The position numbers and the translations under genes are program-made. A stretch of DNA of 64,000 nt from Cyprinodon diabolis (taxonomy: Eukaryota; Chordata; Actinopteri; Cyprinodontiformes; Cyprinodontidae): assembly GCA_030533445.1 (NCBI GenBank), contig CM060078.1, forward strand, positions 23,552,091-23,616,090, written 5' to 3'. Numbering within the stretch: position 1 is the stretch's first letter; the number at the start of each line of letters is the position of its first letter. Under the pieces are notes generated by a model. It ran no database searches. It was given only the letters and a program-made list of their open reading frames with translations, and was not told where the DNA came from. Positions 29,728 to 40,157 of this stretch are shown here, one piece after another.

Positions 29728-29832
<105 letters not shown>

Positions 29833-30729
29833 TAAGAGCTTGTGCTGTTATGTGTATACGAATGTGTATTGTGTGTGCTGTGCCCGTTTATTGTTTTGAT
29901 GTATGAACTGATTATCTATCAAAACTCTAAAATATCTGCAAATGTAAACAGATGTTATAATAGAAATTTGTATTACATTCTACTGCTGTTCTTTAAAAAA
30001 ATAAATAAAAAAGACCTTTTAGGATAGCAGCATGAACCATTATTAATCATTAATAGAGCACAACTGGTGCTTTAACTAATTTTCTACAGTCTACGTCTAG
30101 TCCACTGTAAGGAAAATTATGTTATGTGACTCAAACAAATAGCATATGCCAGAGAGGCTGCCTTTTTGCTTTATTCAGGAGTCACAAGCTATAATATTTC
30201 AAAGAGTCGGCAAAGCATACAGAGATCACAAGGCAATTAAATGTTAATAGGGTGAAAAAGAAAGTATTTAATCATTTATATATAAAAATAATGAAAGAAA
30301 TTTTAGCTCTTTTGGCCATCTGTCAGCATAGTTAATTAAAATATAAAGAAAACTAAACTGTTGTGCAATTTTTTTTAAAATACGTAAGTAAAATATTCTA
30401 AATGGATCTAGCAGATTACAATTGGAATGCTTAGCCACAAAAGATGTATAATAGAAAATAAATACAATATAGAAATATAGGGCTACTTGAAATTCAAACT
30501 AATTCTTTGAAAAAGTTTGTGTGACACCATTCGTATAGTGTTAGCACCGTGACATTATTGCATTTGACATATAAAACTTCAGCAAGAAGATTCACATCTC
30601 GTTGCAGCTAAATTAAGGGTCATATAATAAAGGCTTCTCTCAAAACTAAATACAAAAAAAAAATCAGAACAAGGCTGCAATGAGAAAAGCATAAAAACTA
30701 GATGCAATTGGATCTACAACAAGAAATTT

Positions 30730-31100
30730 GATTATTTGTGATTAATTCATTTTTTAAATAATCATCAACTAATTTAATAATCAATTAAGCCTTAACTGGA
30801 CTTAGAGACTCTAAATTATGCCTTTAGCAACACTACAGAGCAATAATTATAAAAAAAAAGAAATTGTAAAAAGAGAATGTATAAATTTTATTCTAAATAA
30901 AGAAATAATGTTTTCATCTGTCAGAATGCTTGATCCAGAAATCTTTCATTGGAAAAGTTTTAGTTTCACCTGGTTTAATTCTGTGCAAAAAAAATAAAAA
31001 ATCTTCTTTAAGGAACCTTTTCATATCTGATCATTAAATCGGTTGATTAAAAAAAAAGACAGATTAATTGATTAGAAAATGAATCGCTAGTTGCCGCCCT
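30730..31100. repeat. hAT-like MITE, copy 1
   Basis: The end GCTAGTTGCCGCCCTAA matches the end of the common fish hAT-type element whose other end is TTAGGGCTGCAACTA. The start, near 30730, has GATTAATTCATTTTT, degenerate for the usual ATTAATCGATTA block. It aligns along its length with 56126-56510 (shared GAGACTCTAAA at about 30804, GAGCAATAATTAT near 30838, CACCTGGTTTAAT at 30967), same orientation. It is non-coding and old. Confidence 0.65.
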
Positions 31101-31889
31101 AATGGCAATATCTTTCATAACCTAGCTAACCATTTTGCAGTGTGTTTTCCGAGAGGTTGTTCGGTTTATAAAAAAAAACATCATGCTACATAACTAACAA
31201 AGCTAAAGCATGAAAATCATAAAACATACGTTTGCTTCTATCTGCTAAATGTTGCTCTGGGTTGAATCGCCCAATAGCCAAACCAAGAGACATCCCCTGA
31301 CTCGGTATACATTTAAATTGTGTGGTGTACTGCTCTTCTGGTAATCCTCCCCAAAATAATCAATGGAAAAGCAAGTTTTATATAGTGGAAAAATTCGAAA
31401 TGCTGTACATGTAGAGAGAGAAAAAGTTAATTTTAGTGGTATGGAGGGAAAACAATCATTTAAAGAGGATATAATTAAAATATTATATTGAAAAGATGAA
31501 ATGATTGATAATGTAAATAAAGATGGAACGAAAACTTAGCTATGTTTAGCTCAGTCAAACTCCAGATACATGTGATAATCTCAATCAGAAGCATCTTAAG
31601 ATTTTAGCACTTTTACAGTGGGTGTCTGGATCATGACAGAACAGTAGTGCAAAAATGATTGAATGAATGCACACAGTGACCATCATTCACCAATTTCAAG
31701 CTCTCATCACTGACTGCTTGAATAATAAATATGCTTTCAATCTGAAAAACTCACAAGGACAGAAAAGACAATTAGAAGAAATGTATTGATAGAATTACAT
31801 TAGTCTTTGGCACTGAAGTTTGATTGATACGCATGAACAGGAATAAAGAATAGGGCCGTTTCCCTTCAGGCCTGAAACAGGTGAAGGAG

Positions 31890-32181
31890 TTGAGATAGAA
31901 GAAGTTGGTCAGTCTGTAGACTGCTGGTTGGCGAGACGGTTTGCTTGAGCTGTATGGAGAGATCCAGTGGACTGCGTGAGCTGATACTAGAGCTTCACTC
32001 AGGGACCTGGAAAATGGAAGTCCAGCTTGGATAACACAGGTTGAGTGAACCTGTCCATGATGAGCAAGCATGAAGCAACAGTGGAAATGAAAAACTTCCA
32101 ATTGGGAAGAAACCTCTGGCAGAACCAGGCTCAACATTGTGGTCGCCTGCCGGACTGGTTGAGATGAGACACGGAACGCAC
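31890..32181. repeat. Older interspersed repeat, left part
   Basis: Contains GGGAAGAAACCTCTGGCAGA followed by ACCAGGCTCA and GCCGGACTGG (about 32105-32160), blocks seen in dispersed sequences of many fish. The segment stops at the Harbinger insertion and appears to resume at 35004, so it is the oldest layer of a nested set. A 185-codon minus-strand ORF (31772-32329) spans it but has no known domain. Family unassigned. Confidence 0.4.
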
Positions 32182-32459
32182 TAAGGGCCGGATTTATCAA
32201 GATCCAACTTTGTATGCAGTAATTTGCGCTCGCAAACTGGAATTTTGAGCGAGGGGCTGAACCATGGTGCGGGAGATTTAACAAGAGTGATTGCGTAACT
32301 GGTGGCAGGTGCAAAACTGTTGGAGACACCCTATTTAAATGATGGTTTTGCGCGTTTTGTGGTTTGCGGCAAAGTAGTTTGTAGTTTGTACAAACTAGTG
32401 CATTAAGAAATTTAAATCTTACAGTGACACCCCCACCCCCTCCAAAAAAAAAAAAAAAT

Positions 32460-32460
32460 T

Positions 32461-32526
<66 letters not shown>
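32460..32526. repeat. (TA)n microsatellite at the Tc1 insertion point
   Basis: Alternating TA with one G interruption at 32480. It runs directly into the left end of the Tc1 element at 32527, and a short TA tract resumes after the right end (34139-34148). The Tc1 therefore chose one of many available TA targets. Confidence 0.95.
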
Positions 32527-32529
<3 letters not shown>

Positions 32530-34138
32530 GTGCTGGTCATAAAATTAGAATATCATGAAAAAGTAGATTGATTTCAGTAATTCCATTTAAAAAGTGAAAC
32601 TTGTATATTATATTCATACATTACATACAAACTCATATATTTCAGATGTTTATTTTGTTTAATTTTGATGATTACAAATGACAACAAATGAAAATCTCAA
32701 ATTCATCATATCAGAAAATTAGAATATTGTGAAAAGATTCAAAATTGATGGCCCCTGGTGCCACACTCTAATCAGCTAATTAACTCAAACCACCTGCAAA
32801 AGCCTTTAAATGGTCTTTCAGTCTAGTTCTATAGGCTACACAATCATGGGGAAGACTGCTGACTTGACAGTTGTCCAAAAGACGACCATCGACACCTTGC
32901 ACAAGGAGGGCAAGACACAAAAGGTCATCGCTAAAGAGGCTGGCTGTTCACAGAGCTCAGTGTCCAAGCACATTAATAGAGAGGCGAAGGGAAGGAAAAG
33001 ATGTGGTCGAAAAAAGTGTACAAGCAAGAGAGATAACCGCACCCTGGAGAGGATTGTGAAACAAAACCCATTCAAAAATGTGGGGGAGATTCACAAAGAG
33101 TGGACTGCAGCTGGAGTGAGTGCTTCAAGAACCACCACACACAGACGTATGAAAGACATGGGTTTCTGCTGTCGCATTCCTTGTGTCAAGCCACTCTTGA
33201 ACCACAGACAGCGTCAGAAGCGTCTTGCCTGGGCTAAAGAGAAACAGGACTGGACTGCTGGTGAGTGGTCCAAAGTCATGTTCTCTGATGAAAGTAAATT
33301 TTGCATTTCCTTTGGAAATCAAGGTCCCAGAGTCTGGAGGAAAAGAAGAGAGGCACTTCATCCACGTTGCTTGAAGTCCAGTGTAAAGTTTCCACAGTCA
33401 GTGATGGTTTGGGGTGCCATGTCATCTGCTGGTGTTGGTCCATTGTGTTTTCTGAGGTCCAGGGTCAACGCAGCCACATACCAGGAAGTTTTAGAGCACT
33501 TCATGCTTCCTGCAGCTGACCAACTTTTTGGAGATGCAGATTTCATTTTCCAACAGGACTTGGCACCTGCACACAGTGCCAAAGCTACCAGTACCTGGTT
33601 GAAGGACCATGGTATCCCTGTTCTTAATTGGCCAGCAAACTCTCCTGACCTTAACCCCATAGAAAATCTATGGGGTATTGTGAAGAAGAAGATGCAATAC
33701 ACCAGACCCAACAATTCAGAAGAGCTAAAAGCCACTATTAGAGCAACCTGGGCTATCATAACACCTGAGCAGTGCCACAGACTGATCGACTCCATGCCAA
33801 GCCGCATTGCTGCAGTAATACAGGCCAAAGGAGGCCCAACTAAATACTGAGTGCTGTACATGCTCATACTTTTCATGTTCATACTTTTCAGTTGGCCAAC
33901 ATTTCTATAAATCCTTTGTTTTTATTGGTCTTCAGTAATATTCTAATTTTCTGATATGATGAATTTGAGATTTTCATTTGTTGTCATTTGTAATCATCAA
34001 AATTAAACAAAATAAACATCTGAAATATATGAGTTTGTATGTAATGTATGAATATAATATACAAGTTTCACTTTTTAAATGGAATTACTGAAATCAATCT
34101 ACTTTTTCATGATATTCTAATTTTATGACCAGCACCTG
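32527..34138 (+). mobile_element. Tc1-like transposon, apparently complete (1612 bp)
   Basis: The element begins CAGGTGCTGGTCATAAAA and ends with its complement TTTTATGACCAGCACCTG, flanked by TA on both sides. The terminal inverted repeats span 32527-32728 and 33937-34138, 202 bp each, and by eye are identical throughout. Between them lies one uninterrupted transposase ORF. Complete identity of the arms together with an open ORF indicates a recent insertion, and possibly an autonomous copy. It lies between alternative exons 8a and 8 of cacna1c in the same transcriptional direction, inside a Harbinger relic. Activity cannot be judged from sequence alone. Confidence 0.97.
32810..33850 (+). CDS. 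Tc1-like transposase, DD34E, intact ORF
   Basis: Cuts and pastes the Tc1 element by binding its terminal repeats; it acts in the nucleus. The ORF is 346 codons from 32810, but the start is more likely the ATG at 32846 (MGKTADLTVVQK), giving about 334 residues, close to the usual 340. Visible parts from the second ATG: an N-terminal paired-like helix-turn-helix region (VIAKEAGCSQSSVSKHI), a second HTH (GEIHKEWTAAGVSASRTTTH), then the catalytic domain with D in MFSDESKF, a GxVWG-type strand (QSVMVWGAMSSAG), D in FQQDLAPAHS and E in NPIENLWG. There are 34 residues between the second D and the E, the DD34E signature of Tc1. No stop or frameshift. The usual DNAPAH is DLAPAH here. It has no role in the host gene. 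Confidence 0.95.
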   Translation: MVFQSSSIGYTIMGKTADLTVVQKTTIDTLHKEGKTQKVIAKEAGCSQSSVSKHINREAKGRKRCGRKKCTSKRDNRTLERIVKQNPFKNVGEIHKEWTAAGVSASRTTTHRRMKDMGFCCRIPCVKPLLNHRQRQKRLAWAKEKQDWTAGEWSKVMFSDESKFCISFGNQGPRVWRKRREALHPRCLKSSVKFPQSVMVWGAMSSAGVGPLCFLRSRVNAATYQEVLEHFMLPAADQLFGDADFIFQQDLAPAHSAKATSTWLKDHGIPVLNWPANSPDLNPIENLWGIVKKKMQYTRPNNSEELKATIRATWAIITPEQCHRLIDSMPSRIAAVIQAKGGPTKY

Positions 34139-34149
34139 TATATATATAA

Positions 34150-34686
34150 ACAAACAAGTGTTTTGTATTGGCCTGTAGAAAAATGCACATACCAAATGGC
34201 TCACAAGAAGTGACTGTGGATGAGATTACTGCACGTACTGTACGCATCCCCGCAGCATTGGCATGTTGCTCCACAGGCGCAGGGGGGAGGTCTGGTTTCT
34301 CCGTTAGGGCGTCAGGTCGACATGGCATTTGGAACGTCGGACAGCACTTCTGAAAAACGAGATTGGGAGATCCCAGCTCTCGCTGCAACCGTACGCTGGA
34401 ATGACCCAGATGCAAAAAAGTGCAGCGTTGCAGGGAGTTTTGTGTTATCTGGTATTGCGTGGGTCCTCCTTGTGGCTGGCTCCAAATCCATTTGGAGTTC
34501 CCCCAACAGCTCCAAAATGGCAATGCTGGATAAATGAAATGTTTTGATGATCGTTTCCTCGTTCATTCCAAAAATATTCACACGGAGTGAAAAAATGCGT
34601 TCTCTGCCTCTCCTTGCTTCATTTCGATGTCTCCTTCTTGCCACAATAACCGCTGCCATGCGTGCGCAATTACGCATACAGACCAT
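34150..34686 (-). pseudogene. Harbinger transposase (HARBI1-like) N-terminal fragment, broken
   Basis: On the minus strand from 34686 the translation includes SIAILELLGELQMDLEPATR, then HAIPDNTKLPATLHFFASGS and FQRTVAARAGISQSRFSEVL, which follows the N-terminal half of Harbinger/HARBI1 nucleases (pattern: ELL..L..T.RS.AI....Q.LA.L.F.ASGSFQ...G...GISQ.S.S). The frame ends at about 34312; a related stretch (AAGMRTVRAVIS, then QANTKHLFVYI) continues in another frame down to about 34160, where the Tc1 interrupts. The catalytic DDE core is therefore frameshifted and incomplete. Non-functional relic. Confidence 0.72.
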
Positions 34687-35003
34687 TTACACCTTCTTTT
34701 GAAACATGTTAAATATAGAGTCAGATACCGTTCACAAAATTGCTTTCAGGTTTAATAAATCACTTGCTAAATTTATATATTTACATGTTCTCCTCCCACA
34801 AGACGCACTTTTGCGTGTAAACGCCCCATATTGCATGTTCATTGCAGAAAAAGTACTAAATGGATAAGAGGCGCTATTTAGCACGTTTAAAGACCAAATC
34901 CTTTTAGCACGCTGTTGATAGATCAGTTTGTACATTTTTTAGTGTGCCCAGTGAAATAGCTCACGTTTTTATACACGCAAACCTTTGATAGATCTGGCCC
35001 TAA

Positions 35004-35150
35004 GAGTCCAGGAGAAATTAAACTGATTAAGTTTTAGCTATGATGGTGGAGGAGGGGCTGGAGGTGGGTTGAAACGGGGTCATCTGAATGAAGTCACACA
35101 GCGCAGCCACCGCCTGTGCACTAAGTAGCAGACAAGTTGTGGATGGGAGG
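35004..35150. repeat. Older interspersed repeat, right part
   Basis: Sequence following the Harbinger right end. It includes GGAGGAGGGGCTGGAGGTGG and ACAAGTTGTGGATGGGAGGC, which fit the remaining part of the repeat begun at 31890. The join is inferred from the flanking TAA duplication and from similar composition, not from an alignment. Confidence 0.35.
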
Positions 35151-36674
35151 CCTTTTAAAATGAACTTTGGATGCTGATTGGATGTGGCGGATGAAGGTTA
35201 AAAAATCACTTTATTCAGTTGAATTTCTGCCTAGGCTCCTTTTCATTGGTTATTTTGTCTGTTCCTTACACCTTATATCCCAAAGCTTTCATTTTAAGGC
35301 ACCCTTCTGATGTAAAAAGATTAAATAATCTTTCTTCAATATAAAAACTACACCAAATGGGCCTGGTGCCATAGCTTAGGTCGGTTGTGAGAAGCTTTCT
35401 ACCACTGCATTTCTGACTCTCAGTTCTATAAGCGTGGCTAGAATATCCTGAGCTTGATTTATTAAAACGCCTTTTAATAAAAGTTGACATTCTGTTTGGA
35501 CTAATAGATTATCAGACCAATAATTTTATGTTCACCATATTTTGCAACAAGCTTGGAAGAATAACAAATGTGCTTTAAAATTACAAAGATGAGTCCAAAT
35601 CTATGATTTTCTTGTCAGTTGTGTTGGGTCCACATCCTGTCACTGCCAGTGTGACACATGAACCCCCCCCCCGCTACATTTTGCTCTTTCAGTCCGTCTA
35701 CACATCCAAGGTCTTTTTTTGTGAATGTTGATTAATAAAAGTGACCTCCTTGTTTTTCTTTTTCTACTCCAAGACAAATGAAATTAATTTTAATTCCTGT
35801 GCACTTAAGTTGAATGTGCTAGTATGCACAGTTACATGGTGTCTGTGTTTTCCTTCTAAGTACTGCTCCACCTGTGTGCAGTTTTCTTCTTTCCCAAATC
35901 ACTCTGTGTAAGCGCCTCCTGGTCTGGGAGGACACAGGGCTATAAATAATTTACCCCTTTGGTGGTTTACTGAGGTGGAACCCTAAAAAGTCTTACTCCA
36001 CAGGGAAAACATGGGGAGAAAAAAAAAATCTGATGCAAGAATGTGGCATTGAAGATATAAAGCATGGGAATTAATTATGAAACACTATACAGGAACAAAA
36101 TTATGTTATTTATATAAGGATTTTCCAGATCTAACACAAAATAAGTAAAACAATTACAATGGTTACATAAAGACTTGATTTGAATATGAAACTTTTAATT
36201 CAATCATCTCTGCAACTGAAACTAATTTGATTAAAGGATATTTTCTTTTTTTTTTTCCCCTAAATTAAATCATTTTGAAATCTTAGAGTCCTGGAGAGTT
36301 AAAACTTTGTCATGAGGGCTATAATTACTGTATATTCAATCCTTGTGGGTCTTGCTGCACAATGTGCTTATCTGTTTTACTAAATCAAGACAATTTTCCT
36401 CAACAGGGAATAAGGCAGAAAAATGGCTTGTTTGGGTGTGCATACAGTATATGAAATCACAGCACTGTTAGGCAGATAATGATGTTATGATTAATAAGAT
36501 AATAAGATCAATAAGATAGAGCCTAATATAAAACTATAAACTCAAAGGAAATGCTTTGGTCTGCTTTTTTATTTTTATTTTAAATTATTCTAAAAGGTTT
36601 TCGATTAAATATGTTTTTACTCTGCATACTGTGAAAATGAAATTACTCCATCCGTTATAATGTTTATTTTTGAT

Positions 36675-36800
36675 CCCTTCCCACTCCCCTCTTCTCTCCC
36701 CTTTTTCTTCCCGTATGCCCCCTCTGTTTTATCCTGTCATCTTTCCTTTTTTTTAATACTTCTCCTTGGACCATTTCCTCCTCTGTGCTCCATCTCCTAG
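36675..36800 (+). promoter_or_regulatory. CU-rich tract upstream of exon 8
   Basis: About 120 nt with CCCTTCCCACTCCCCTCTTC, CTCTCCCCTTTTTCTTCCCG and CTCCTCTGTGCTCCATCTCC blocks, ending CTCCTAG. Like the tract before exon 8a it is far longer than an ordinary polypyrimidine tract, so both alternatives carry potential PTB-type binding regions. Which is repressed in which tissue cannot be read from sequence. Confidence 0.45.
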
Positions 36801-36904
36801 GTGAATGATGCAGTAGATTACAGGTGGCCTTGGGTCTATTTTGTCACCTTGATCATCATCGGCTCCTTCTTTGTGCTAAACTTGGTTTTGGGGGTGTTAA
36901 GCGG
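36801..36904 (+). CDS. cacna1c: cacna1c mutually exclusive exon 8: IS6 (104 nt)
   Basis: Second alternative IS6 exon. The translation is [20 protein letters not shown] then [15 protein letters not shown], matching the mammalian exon 8 pattern ([20 protein letters not shown]) with the variation confined to the pre-S6 segment. Acceptor CTCCTAG, donor GG|GTAAGG; same length and phases as exon 8a. The final split glycine codon is again the G406 equivalent. The exon lies 7.0 kb downstream of 8a, with transposons in between. Confidence 0.96.
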
Positions 36905-37626
36905 GTAAGGGTGGTCCAGAGTTAAAAACAACTTCCTGTTCCTGCCTCACTACTGTGTTTCTGGGAAAATATAGAACATAGCTCTGGGTCTCCTGACTCA
37001 GAAGATCTTTGTCTGGATTTTTTATTTTTTTACCTCCTTGTCTGTTACATAAACCAATATTGCTTTTAAAATTACAAGAGGAATGTGCTGTTGTGATAAA
37101 GCCTTGTTTAAGTATTGATAAACTTTGGTTTGGTTTATATTAAATTAGCATCAAGCCTAATGCACTTTGCTCAGATAATGCGATATATACTCTACCATAT
37201 CAAAGAATAACCCTGATGCTTTTTACTTAGGAATGGAATATATGGTTTTACAGATAATAAGCAAAAAACCTCTATAACCCTATCCAGTTATAAAATTCTG
37301 TGCAACTATTTATTTTCAAAAGTTGTCTAATTGGTTAGCAAGTATAGTTTGCACATCTACAGAACGAGAAAAAAGCTTACATGGCAAAAAAAAAGACATA
37401 ACAGAAAACTTAATTAAATGTGCTGAAGGCAGCATCATGCCTTGAGGTTGCTTTTATAGCCCAAGTCTATACCTAAAAGCATACTTTCACTCTCTTTAAA
37501 ATGCACAGTGCTTCCACTTTTTTTTTTTTGTTATTGTTAGGGTGATGTAAGGACCATCCACAGCTACAGCTTTCCCCCCTTCCACTGCACAACATTCTGC
37601 ATGTAGGCAAAAACATGTTGATTTAG

Positions 37627-37687
37627 GGCTCATCTGACGGAGCACCTTTTTCTACCTTTTCTGTTTGTGTTTTACCATAGGCCCTTG

Positions 37688-37692
<5 letters not shown>
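37627..37692. repeat. 66-bp dispersed repeat, copy A
   Basis: Starts GGCTCATCTGACGGAGCACC and ends GGCCCTTGAATTA. Copy B is at 39830-39894, same orientation, with only scattered differences by eye. The two copies bracket the first AID exon. Both lie next to a (TA)n array. Confidence 0.85.
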
Positions 37693-37760
<68 letters not shown>

Positions 37761-37773
37761 TATATATACATAC

Positions 37774-37810
<37 letters not shown>
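37691..37810. repeat. Compound (TA)n/(CA)n microsatellite
   Basis: A (TA)n array to 37744, then CA repeats, mixed TA/TACA, and CA repeats to 37810. It is flanked by GTTTTACCATAGGC (37669-37682) and its near complement GCCTATGGTAAAAAC (37822-37836). Confidence 0.97.
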
Positions 37811-37815
<5 letters not shown>

Positions 37816-39462
37816 TAAAAAGCCTATGGTAAAAACATTTGTGTCCTAATGGGGGTAGGGCAGGTTTCTAAAAACATTTTTTTCAAAATCCAATTTATTC
37901 ATATTACAAAGTATTGATTAAAAACAAAAGAAAAAAAGACATTAGCCAAACCCACTAACTACCATTACTTCATTTACTGCTGAATGTTATTAAAATACTA
38001 GTATCAATATGATGCATAACTACCCAGCCATGATTTTCAATTAACTGCTAAAAAAATAAATTTGTAAACAAGGGCTGAGTCAAAATCTTAAGTTAAAGAA
38101 TGAATTGATTCTTGAAATTTGAAATGATACCCAAATCTAGCTGGAAGGACTGTGCTCATGAGGTGACAGAGGCAAATTAAGCATGACTAGAGAGAATCCT
38201 TAACAAATATTGTTTTATGTATGAAATTCAGTGTTGACTGTGTACACATTTTTCTCAGAACTGTTTTTGTTTTTAACGATGTCTGCTTTGAGACTCCTGG
38301 TTTTGTAAAGGAGAAAGTATAATAAGTCTATCTGCTTCAAACAGCTTGGGGTTGGTTTGGCGCCTTGAATCCGACTCTGAGTAATGATGCTGTCAGCACA
38401 CTACACAGCCTGACCTTTTACCAACTGGTTGCTCATTGGCCTCTCTGTTTGGCATTATAACTAATTGCTAAACAGGAACAAGAACAGCTACAGTATAATT
38501 TGGGGACAGAGACAAAAAAAAGGCAATTCTAACAAATCCTAAGTAATTGTATGCTGGGGAAAAATTGACACTTTTTGTCACCAATTACTCTGGCAGTCAA
38601 TAAAATCATTACTTTTCATACAAATTATTTCCAGTTATGACTGAGCAATTTAGCTAGTGGTCAAAGTAGAGATTATGTTTTGTCAAATGCATATTAAAGA
38701 TCACAAGTCATTTTAGAGCACACCTCCGTATTCCATGATGTTAAACCTGTTTTTGCGGATTGTTTTGAAATTATATCGTTTTATAGCATTATAAAGTATT
38801 GAGTGTTCCTTGTACACATCTTTGGTGTTTGCTAGATATTGTATTGTGCTAAACGGTAGTTGACTGTTAATTAGTAATTTGTTGAGTCCCAGTCAACATC
38901 TAGTGTGCTTGGCTTATTGATCTGGCTCCTGGCAAGTACATCAGTTTAAACTGTTTGTACAGGACAGATGTATAACAAATATTGACAGTATTGTTCAAAT
39001 GCTGTTATATATTGGATTTCCCTTATATGACCAAATACATAAAACAAAACACAACTGTTAGAATTTATGAAAAGAGTTGATTACAAAACATAAATAAGTG
39101 TCCTGGGCTAATGACTTACAGCCATAACAGAAGGTAGAGACAGTTGATAAATGGTATAGACATTGAGATGCCAGCGAGATGAAATTGAAACCTGCCACGA
39201 ATGCCGCTGCAGCTGCAAACAAAGAGTTACAACCAAGAAAAAGAAATAAAATAATCCAAAGGTAGAGGTACAGATAAAACACAGCAGAGGTGGGACCTAG
39301 AAGTTGTATTCTTTAAGAAAATCCAAAGCAAATTCATCTTAAGGTTCTGCTTCAAAGCTGACTTGTAAGGACCTAGAACCTCAAGTTTGCCATTTGCTCA
39401 CTAACCCCTCTCTCCTTCACTCAAAGCTTTTTTCCTCAGCAGGTTGTCCCACCCTCCTATAA

Positions 39463-39690
<228 letters not shown>

Positions 39691-39731
39691 TGAGTGTTTA
39701 TTCAAAATATATAGCTAAAGTTAAGAGATTA

Positions 39732-39734
<3 letters not shown>

Positions 39735-39774
<40 letters not shown>
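39735..39774. repeat. (TA)n microsatellite, 40 bp
   Basis: Alternating TA within the short intron that splits the AID, 54 nt after the donor. Length change here would alter a 391-nt intron noticeably. Confidence 0.97.
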
Positions 39775-39786
<12 letters not shown>

Positions 39787-39829
39787 TCCACAGTATGATG
39801 CTTCCTCTATTTTTTTAAAGTTATTGTGA

Positions 39830-39894
39830 GGCTCATCTGACGGAGCACCTTTTACTACATGTTATTTTGTGTTTTACCAGAGGCCCTTGAATTA
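39830..39894. repeat. 66-bp dispersed repeat, copy B
   Basis: 65 bp here. Begins GGCTCATCTGACGGAGCACC and ends GGCCCTTGAATTA like copy A at 37627-37692. Differences are clustered in the T-rich centre. The downstream TACTTTGGCTATTG is not shared with copy A, where (TA)n follows. Confidence 0.85.
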
Positions 39895-40072
39895 CTTTGG
39901 CTATTGAAAAAATTCTCATTCCCACTACATGTCAAACTTCAAAGTTGTTATTTGTGCAATGGGGGGCAAATAAATTGAAAGATGAGAACATGCTCAAAGA
40001 GATTCAATACTTCTGCAAAGCTTTGCCTCACTAGATGTTTCTTTTTTTGCCTTTTTTTGTGTATAATTGCAG

Positions 40073-40157
40073 GGCTATTTAGACTGGATAACTCAGGCGG
40101 AAGACATTGACCCAGAGAATGAAGAAGAGGGCTTGGATGATGACAAACCCAGAAACC
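40073..40157 (+). CDS. cacna1c: cacna1c exon: second half of the AID (85 nt)
   Basis: Encodes [20 protein letters not shown] then [18 protein letters not shown] completes the AID; the Y and W are the residues that insert into the beta-subunit groove. An acidic run follows, as in mammals (EDEGMDEEKPRN). Acceptor TTGCAG, donor C|GTGAGT; phase 1. The next exon lies 10.6 kb downstream. Confidence 0.96.

Larger units (their letters stand above)
32185..35000. mobile_element. PIF/Harbinger element, decayed, interrupted by a Tc1
   Basis: The left end GGGCCGGATTTATCAA (32185) and the complement of the right end GGGCCAGATCTATCAA (35000) form imperfect terminal inverted repeats. TAA flanks both ends (32182-32184 and 35001-35003), fitting the 3-bp TWA target duplication of PIF/Harbinger. 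Removing the nested Tc1 leaves about 1.2 kb, shorter than autonomous members, so the element was internally deleted. A minus-strand transposase fragment lies in the right part. The nested insertion hit a (TA)n array inside the element. Confidence 0.75.

Noticed and set aside
31772..32329. 185-codon minus-strand ORF
   Set aside because: It runs from unique sequence through an old repeat into the Harbinger end; no domain, and the frame crosses a transposon boundary.
33358..33882. 174-codon minus-strand ORF
   Set aside because: Shadow of the Tc1 transposase on the opposite strand.
37623..37849. ORFs rich in YIYI or THTH on both strands
   Set aside because: Translation of the TA/CA microsatellite.
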